From Thermoanaerobacterium sp. PSU-2 (lineage in GTDB: Bacteria > Bacillota > Thermoanaerobacteria > Thermoanaerobacterales > Thermoanaerobacteraceae), in the NCBI RefSeq assembly GCF_002102475.1, contig NZ_MSQD01000009.1:62001-126000 (forward strand): 64,000 bases of DNA, read 5' to 3'. The position numbers and the translations under genes were made by a program. The notes beneath the pieces are model-generated. The model searched no databases. It was not told the DNA's origin and saw only the letters and a list, made by a program, of their open reading frames with translations. Positions 59,621-64,000 of the stretch are shown here, in pieces (the first letter of the stretch is position 1; each line of letters opens with the position of its first letter).

Positions 59621-60103
59621 TTATTTATAGACCTTTTTCGACTTATCCAAAACCTCAAGCAAAATAAGGGCTATGATGCTTCCTGTCACTGTATTTATTA
59701 AAAATGGAGTTACAAAGAAAAATGCTCCCACATCTTTACCAATGATGTATTTGGCTATTGGAAATGCCACAAGACCTCCTATTATCCCTGTACCAAAAAC
59801 CTCCCCTAATGCAGCTAAAATCTTTTTCCCTGTCAATTTATATAAAATTCCTGCCAATAAAGCGCCAATCATGCTACCGGGAAAAGCCAATAGTGTTCCA
59901 GTGCCCATTATGTTTCTGATTATGGATATTGAAAACGCAATTAGTACTGCATATCCTGGGCCAAGTGTCACTGCAGATATGACATTAATTATATGCTGTA
60001 TAGGGGTCGTTTTCGAAACACCTACAGGGAAAAATACAAAATTTGCAAAGACTACGCCGATTGCAATCAGCATAGCTGAATAAGTAATCTTTTTTATATT
60101 CAT
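59621..60103 (-). CDS. thiW: ThiW, thiazole-precursor ECF transporter S component
   Basis: The 160-aa protein has five to six membrane helices and the family opening KKITYSAMLIAIGVVF, then HIINVISAVTLGPGYAV and GSMIGALLAGILYK. ThiW is the substrate-binding S component of an energy-coupling-factor importer, assigned to hydroxyethylthiazole by its regular TPP-riboswitch context. Here it follows thiC, 27 bases on, under the same riboswitch. The ECF A/A'/T module must be encoded elsewhere. Confidence 0.92.
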   Translation of the reverse strand: MNIKKITYSAMLIAIGVVFANFVFFPVGVSKTTPIQHIINVISAVTLGPGYAVLIAFSISIIRNIMGTGTLLAFPGSMIGALLAGILYKLTGKKILAALGEVFGTGIIGGLVAFPIAKYIIGKDVGAFFFVTPFLINTVTGSIIALILLEVLDKSKKVYK

Positions 60104-60130
60104 TTACAATCCTCCCGATTTTTAAAAATT

Positions 60131-61435
60131 CTACTTTAACAGGCTTATATCTTCTCCTGTAATAACTTTATTCATGTTTCTCACAGCACACATATTTCCA
60201 CACATTGTACATGTTTCACTATCATGTGGTAGAGATTCACTCCTGTACCTTCTCGCCTTTTCAGGATCTATAGCTAATCTAAACATTTCATCCCAATCAA
60301 GCTTTCTCCTGGCATAAGACATATCATTATCCCATTTTTCTGCATTGCGTATACCTTTTGCCAGATCTGCTGCATGGGCAGCTATTTTAGAAGCAATGAT
60401 GCCTTCCTTCATATCTTCAATCGTTGGAAGTCTCAGATGTTCCGCTGGTGTTACATAACACAAGAAATCCGCTCCACTTGCTGCAGCAATTGCACCACCA
60501 ATTGCACTTGTAATATGATCATATCCAGGTGCAATATCTGTTACGATTGGCCCCAATACATAAAACGGCGCACCATTACATAGCTTTTTCTCCAACAAAA
60601 CATTTGCTTCGATTTCATTTAGCCTCATATGACCAGGTCCCTCAATAATCACTTGAACATTCTTTTCATAAGCTCTTTTCGCTAATTCTCCAAGGGTTAT
60701 AAGCTCTTTTATTTGGCATGCATCTGTGGAATCATTTATGCAGCCTGGCCTCAATGCATCGCCAAGGCTTATCGTTGCATCGTACTCAGCACATATGTCA
60801 AGAATATCATCAAAATACTCATAAAAAGGATTTTCCTTATCATTTAATTCCATCCACGTATATAACAAAGAGCCTCCGCGAGAAACGATATTTAGAAGTC
60901 TTTCATTTCTTTTGAAAATTTCCGCCGTCTCTCTGTTGATGCCTGCATGGATAGTCATAAAATCAACACCGTCTTGTGCATGCCTTTCGACGATCTTTAT
61001 AAATTCTGAAGGTGTAATGTCTTTTAAATCTTTGTCATAATATCCTACAGCATCATATACTGGAACAGTACCTATCATGGCTGTAGAAATACCTATCAAT
61101 CTGTTTCTAAATTCAAAAGTTTTGCCATATGAACTTAAATCCATGATAGACTCTGCTTTCATTTCTATCGCCTTTTTTGCCTTTTCTAATTCTGCATCCA
61201 CATTGTTGCAGTCCCTTGATACACCTAAGTTTACGTTTATTTTTGTTCTAAGCCCTGTCCCTACGCCTTCTGGACTAAGTGCTTCATGGTTTTTATTTGC
61301 TGGTATGACTACTTCACCAGAAGCTACTTTGCTCAGCAATAAATCCACTTCAATGTCTTCTTTTGCTGCCACAACATTCATCTCTTCTGTAATAATTCCT
61401 TTTTTTGCCGCATCTAATTGTGTAGTGTAATTCAT
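60131..61435 (-). CDS. thiC: Phosphomethylpyrimidine synthase
   Basis: This radical SAM enzyme turns aminoimidazole ribotide into hydroxymethylpyrimidine phosphate for thiamine. The C-terminal cluster motif is [12 protein letters not shown] (CxxCxxxxC). [29 protein letters not shown] and CYVTPAEHL are conserved. The 434-aa length is typical of the shorter bacterial form. ATG 61435 is preferred, with AAAGGATG upstream; earlier in-frame starts overlap that site. Controlled by the TPP riboswitch upstream. Confidence 0.97.
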   Translation of the reverse strand: MNYTTQLDAAKKGIITEEMNVVAAKEDIEVDLLLSKVASGEVVIPANKNHEALSPEGVGTGLRTKINVNLGVSRDCNNVDAELEKAKKAIEMKAESIMDLSSYGKTFEFRNRLIGISTAMIGTVPVYDAVGYYDKDLKDITPSEFIKIVERHAQDGVDFMTIHAGINRETAEIFKRNERLLNIVSRGGSLLYTWMELNDKENPFYEYFDDILDICAEYDATISLGDALRPGCINDSTDACQIKELITLGELAKRAYEKNVQVIIEGPGHMRLNEIEANVLLEKKLCNGAPFYVLGPIVTDIAPGYDHITSAIGGAIAAASGADFLCYVTPAEHLRLPTIEDMKEGIIASKIAAHAADLAKGIRNAEKWDNDMSYARRKLDWDEMFRLAIDPEKARRYRSESLPHDSETCTMCGNMCAVRNMNKVITGEDISLLK

Positions 61436-61513
61436 CGCAGTCATCCTTTCATAAATCATTTTGTTTTGATACTTGTAAAATGAAGGGAGGAAGAAGGTTA
61501 TATTCGAAAATAT

Positions 61514-61547
61514 TGAATAAAAAAAGCCTTACCGCATGGTAAAGCTT
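61514..61547 (-). terminator. Riboswitch-controlled intrinsic terminator
   Basis: On the minus strand AAGCTTTACC pairs with GGTAAGGCTT (one G-U) around ATGC and is followed by a T-run. Its first arm is also part of the competing antiterminator with 61554-61560. Confidence 0.88.
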
Positions 61548-61557
61548 TATAATCGAA

Positions 61558-61644
61558 AGCTTGCTTCCCTACGGTAGTATTAACTACATCAGGTTCTAAG
61601 GGTCAGGTTTTACCTTCTCAACCAAAATGGTTCCCCCGCAAACT
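61558..61644 (-). promoter_or_regulatory. TPP riboswitch aptamer (THI element) of thiC-thiW
   Basis: P1 is AGTTTGC/GCAAGCT. The conserved GCGGGGG, GGTTGAGAAGG, ACCTGACCCTTAGAACCTGA and ACCGTAGGGAAGC blocks occur in order. P1's 3' strand shares AAGCT with the antiterminator arm, so TPP binding should free the terminator and shut off thiC-thiW. Confidence 0.95.
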
Positions 61645-61671
61645 AATTTCACAAGTATTAAATTTAATCTA

Positions 61672-61700
61672 ATTATACTTTAAAACCCTAAAATTGTAAA
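61672..61700 (-). promoter_or_regulatory. Promoter of the thiC-thiW transcript
   Basis: TTTACA and TATAAT are 17 bases apart on the minus strand, about 25 bases before the aptamer. Confidence 0.75.
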
Positions 61701-61723
61701 GGTAATCGGGATTAAAAATCTAA

Positions 61724-62740
61724 TTATTTAATATCACAAACAGGCTTAACGTTTATATTTGACCTGTATTCAGTTTCTGTCCAAAATATTCTATCTGCAA
61801 CCATAGCTTCAGGGTTTAATTCTACACCCTTTAATATAAGCTCTTTAAATTTATTGTATCCAGCCCTGTCTATCAAGTGACCTCCATGGAGATATACTGG
61901 TTTATGATTCAATACTTCCGCAGAGAAATCTTGCCAATTTTTAAGTATGCCCAGCACTACATCTTCTGTTACCCAATTTAAGAAAATCTTTCCCATGCGA
62001 GGTGTCTGTTTTCCGGTTCTACCACCAATGAGGACTCTGTAGAATTTCTTAGGATTTCTAGACCAAGCGCCTGTAGGACATACAAGTGCACACTCACCAC
62101 AGCCAACACAGCAGCACGAATCTTTCTCGATTTTTCCATTTACCATGTATAAAACACCTGTAGCATGTTGTTTACAAGCCTCGATACATTTCTTACATCC
62201 TATACAGCGATCGTAATCATATTCTGTTTTTGTAATGCCTATAATTCCAAAATCGTTGAAATGAGCCTTTGCACAGTCATTAGGACATCCGGCTATGCTT
62301 ACTTTTATATGATAATCACTTGGAAAGATGATTTTTTCAATTTTTCTTGCAAGTGATGTTGTGTCTATATTTGCCTTTATGCAATGTTTATTTCCTATGC
62401 AAGCCATAATGTTTCTAGAACCTATCGTTGGATATCCATTGTCATCTACTTCCATGTCAACACCACAAAGGTCTACTTCTATCTCTTTAATAAACGTCTT
62501 TATATACTTATTGACTTCATCGATATATTCATACTTTATTCCAGGTATTGATAAAGTTTGTCTAACGCCAAGATGAAATTGTCCATTTCCCCATGTTTTT
62601 GCAATATGCTCTACATATGACAGATATTTAGCATCCATTACACCGCCTGGAACGCGCATCTGCAGCATGAATTCACCGCGGACTTTCGATTGCCTGTAAC
62701 AATTTCTGCGGACTTTTTTTACATCTATATCATAGTTCAT
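61724..62740 (-). CDS. asrC: Anaerobic sulfite reductase subunit C
   Basis: It is the catalytic siroheme subunit that reduces sulfite to sulfide. The siroheme/4Fe-4S ligands are ACIGNKHC (Cx5C) and AGCPNDCAKAHF (Cx3C). Two ferredoxin-type clusters follow (CIGCKKCIEACK; CVGCGECALVCP). The 338-aa length fits AsrC. ATG 62740 has GGAGGT 8 bases upstream; the GTG at 62755 overlaps that site. It is the last gene of asrABC. Confidence 0.95.
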   Translation of the reverse strand: MNYDIDVKKVRRNCYRQSKVRGEFMLQMRVPGGVMDAKYLSYVEHIAKTWGNGQFHLGVRQTLSIPGIKYEYIDEVNKYIKTFIKEIEVDLCGVDMEVDDNGYPTIGSRNIMACIGNKHCIKANIDTTSLARKIEKIIFPSDYHIKVSIAGCPNDCAKAHFNDFGIIGITKTEYDYDRCIGCKKCIEACKQHATGVLYMVNGKIEKDSCCCVGCGECALVCPTGAWSRNPKKFYRVLIGGRTGKQTPRMGKIFLNWVTEDVVLGILKNWQDFSAEVLNHKPVYLHGGHLIDRAGYNKFKELILKGVELNPEAMVADRIFWTETEYRSNINVKPVCDIK

Positions 62741-62757
62741 TACATACACCTCCACAT

Positions 62758-63546
62758 TTAATCAAGTAAATCCTTCGCTTTTGTGTAGTTAAAAACAGGA
62801 CCTTCGAGGCAAACATACGTCTCGTTTATCTTGCAGTGACCACATTTTCCAATTCCGCAAGACATCTTTCTCTCAAAGGAAACCCAAATTTTATCTTCTG
62901 GTACCCCATTTTTCAATAATTCTAATGCTGTAAAATGCATCATCACTGGCGGACCAACGACAATGACATTGTAATCACCAAAGCTATCAAATGGTATTTT
63001 ACTTATATGCTCTGTAACCAAGCCAACTTCAAATCCATCGACTTTTTTCTTATCAAGAGTATATATGGTGTTAAATTTTGTCTTAAAATTATTTAAATCG
63101 TCTTTAAACAAGACGCTATTTTCATCTTTAAAACCTGCTATAAAGTGTAGTGATTTTATTTCTTCCGAATTATCATAAAAATACTTAAGTAAGCTTCTAA
63201 CAGGCGATACACCTGTACCACCAGCTATAACAACTAAGTCTTTTCCTTTATATTTGTTAACAGGGAATGAATTACCATAAGGTCCTCTCATGAATATCTT
63301 ATCGCCAGGAGATAAGTTAAATATCTCATTTGTTACTTTTCCTACTTTTCTTATAGTAAATTCCATCCAATTGTCACCCATAGCGCTTATCGATATAGGT
63401 GCTTCACCTATCTTTGGAATGGAAATCTGAAAGAACTGCCCATGCTCTGCTTTTACATCAACTTCAACTCTAAATGTGTATTCCAAATTCGTCTCATGAA
63501 CTATTTCAAGTATCTTATATGGCTTAGGCATGAAAATATTATTCAT
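62758..63546 (-). CDS. asrB: Anaerobic sulfite reductase subunit B
   Basis: This 262-aa flavoprotein of the ferredoxin-reductase fold passes electrons from NAD(P)H. The FAD region includes HGQFFQISIPKIGEAPISIS and RGPYGNSFP, and the nucleotide loop is AGGTGVSPVRSLL. The C-terminal [2Fe-2S] site is KMSCGIGKCGHCKINETYVC. It overlaps asrA by 8 bases (ATGAATAA) with AAAGGAGG inside the asrA end. Confidence 0.95.
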   Translation of the reverse strand: MNNIFMPKPYKILEIVHETNLEYTFRVEVDVKAEHGQFFQISIPKIGEAPISISAMGDNWMEFTIRKVGKVTNEIFNLSPGDKIFMRGPYGNSFPVNKYKGKDLVVIAGGTGVSPVRSLLKYFYDNSEEIKSLHFIAGFKDENSVLFKDDLNNFKTKFNTIYTLDKKKVDGFEVGLVTEHISKIPFDSFGDYNVIVVGPPVMMHFTALELLKNGVPEDKIWVSFERKMSCGIGKCGHCKINETYVCLEGPVFNYTKAKDLLD

Positions 63547-64000
63547 TTATGCTGCCTCCTTTACCCGACTTCAACTTTTCAACTTCATCGTATAAGCGAT
63601 TTATCGTTGTCGAAAAGGATATTAACTCTGGACATCTTTCATCACAGCGACCACAACCGACACACATGTTTTCCGTTTTAAAGCGAGCTTTATAATCATA
63701 TACTTTATGAAGTGTACGGAATCTCATCCTTTCACCGGCAGTTTTTCTAAATACATGACCACCCGCCATCTCTGTAAAATCCTTGTGCATACAGCTTGCC
63801 TGCACTCTTCTTCTTTCGCCAACATTTGCATTTTCACTGTAAATTAAATCAACTGTATTAAAACAGCTACATGTTATGCAAGCAGCAGTACAAGCACCGC
63901 AGCTTATACAGCGGGAATTAAAGCTTTCCCACATGTCAAGATCATATACTTTTTTAAGTAGATCTGTATTGTCTATTTCTGGAACATGGACAACCTTCGG
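63539..64000 (-). CDS. asrA: Anaerobic sulfite reductase subunit A, C-terminal part (cut by window end)
   Basis: The frame is open to the last base, so the N-terminal half lies outside the window. The visible part has two 4Fe-4S ferredoxin motifs, CISCGACTAACITCSC and CVGCGRCDERCP, as in AsrA, which links electron donors to AsrB/AsrC. An internal ATG at 63934 is not the start. Confidence 0.92.
   Translation of the reverse strand, partial: PKVVHVPEIDNTDLLKKVYDLDMWESFNSRCISCGACTAACITCSCFNTVDLIYSENANVGERRRVQASCMHKDFTEMAGGHVFRKTAGERMRFRTLHKVYDYKARFKTENMCVGCGRCDERCPELISFSTTINRLYDEVEKLKSGKGGSINE

Overview
The window reads as chromosome of a low-GC, anaerobic, xylan-degrading Firmicute, most like Thermoanaerobacterium. 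The basis is AT-rich DNA with strong AGGAGG ribosome sites, an S-layer-anchored modular GH10 xylanase, a 500-residue GH39 beta-xylosidase whose catalytic glutamates fall at 160 and 277 as in the Thermoanaerobacterium enzyme, and an anaerobic (Asr-type) sulfite reductase. Species assignment is inference; no search was run. No rRNA, tRNA, CRISPR array, IS element or phage gene was found.

Layout. 1-4.8 kb: end of an MFS exporter, ndk, a small unknown gene, a P-type Ca2+ ATPase and a DUF2225 protein. 4.8-10 kb: a YkvI-like permease and a short polysaccharide cluster (LoaP-type NusG paralogue, galU, Wzz-like protein) next to a phosphomannomutase/phosphoglucomutase. 10-18.6 kb: a complete four-gene Wadjet (SMC-like anti-plasmid) system preceded, in the same apparent transcript, by a MIF-family tautomerase. 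18.7-23.4 kb: an FtsX-type ABC exporter with its TetR regulator. 23.5-24.2 kb: a secreted stalk-domain protein.

24.3-58.1 kb is a xylan/aldouronate regulon in three blocks. (a) Two near-duplicate sugar-binding lipoproteins, one permease pair and a cytoplasmic NodB deacetylase, with a divergent intracellular GH10 xylanase. (b) A YesM/YesN-type two-component system divergent from an LplABC-like transporter and the secreted S-layer xylanase XynA. (c) An 11-gene block: GntR regulator, mannonate dehydratase, a second LplABC-like transporter, GH67 alpha-glucuronidase, two Gfo/Idh/MocA oxidoreductases, GH52 and GH39 beta-xylosidases and CE7 acetyl xylan esterase. Together these would cut xylan at the cell surface, import acetylated and methylglucuronated oligomers, and strip and hydrolyse them in the cytoplasm.

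58.4-64 kb: a Uma2 protein, a ferritin-like protein of encapsulin-cargo type without an encapsulin, thiC-thiW under a readable TPP riboswitch, and asrABC (asrA cut by the window end).

The strongest new signals are regulatory. Three transporter promoters, all on the minus strand, carry the same 32-bp element: two 11-bp direct repeats with a 21-bp period, four bases from the -35 box. This is the layout expected for an AraC-type response regulator, and such a regulator is encoded beside the third copy. Other leads are the tautomerase-Wadjet linkage, a glucuronate operon with mannonate dehydratase but no visible uronate isomerase or fructuronate reductase and two unassigned oxidoreductases instead, and a TetR-type palindrome shared between the ABC exporter promoter and the xylan transporter leader.
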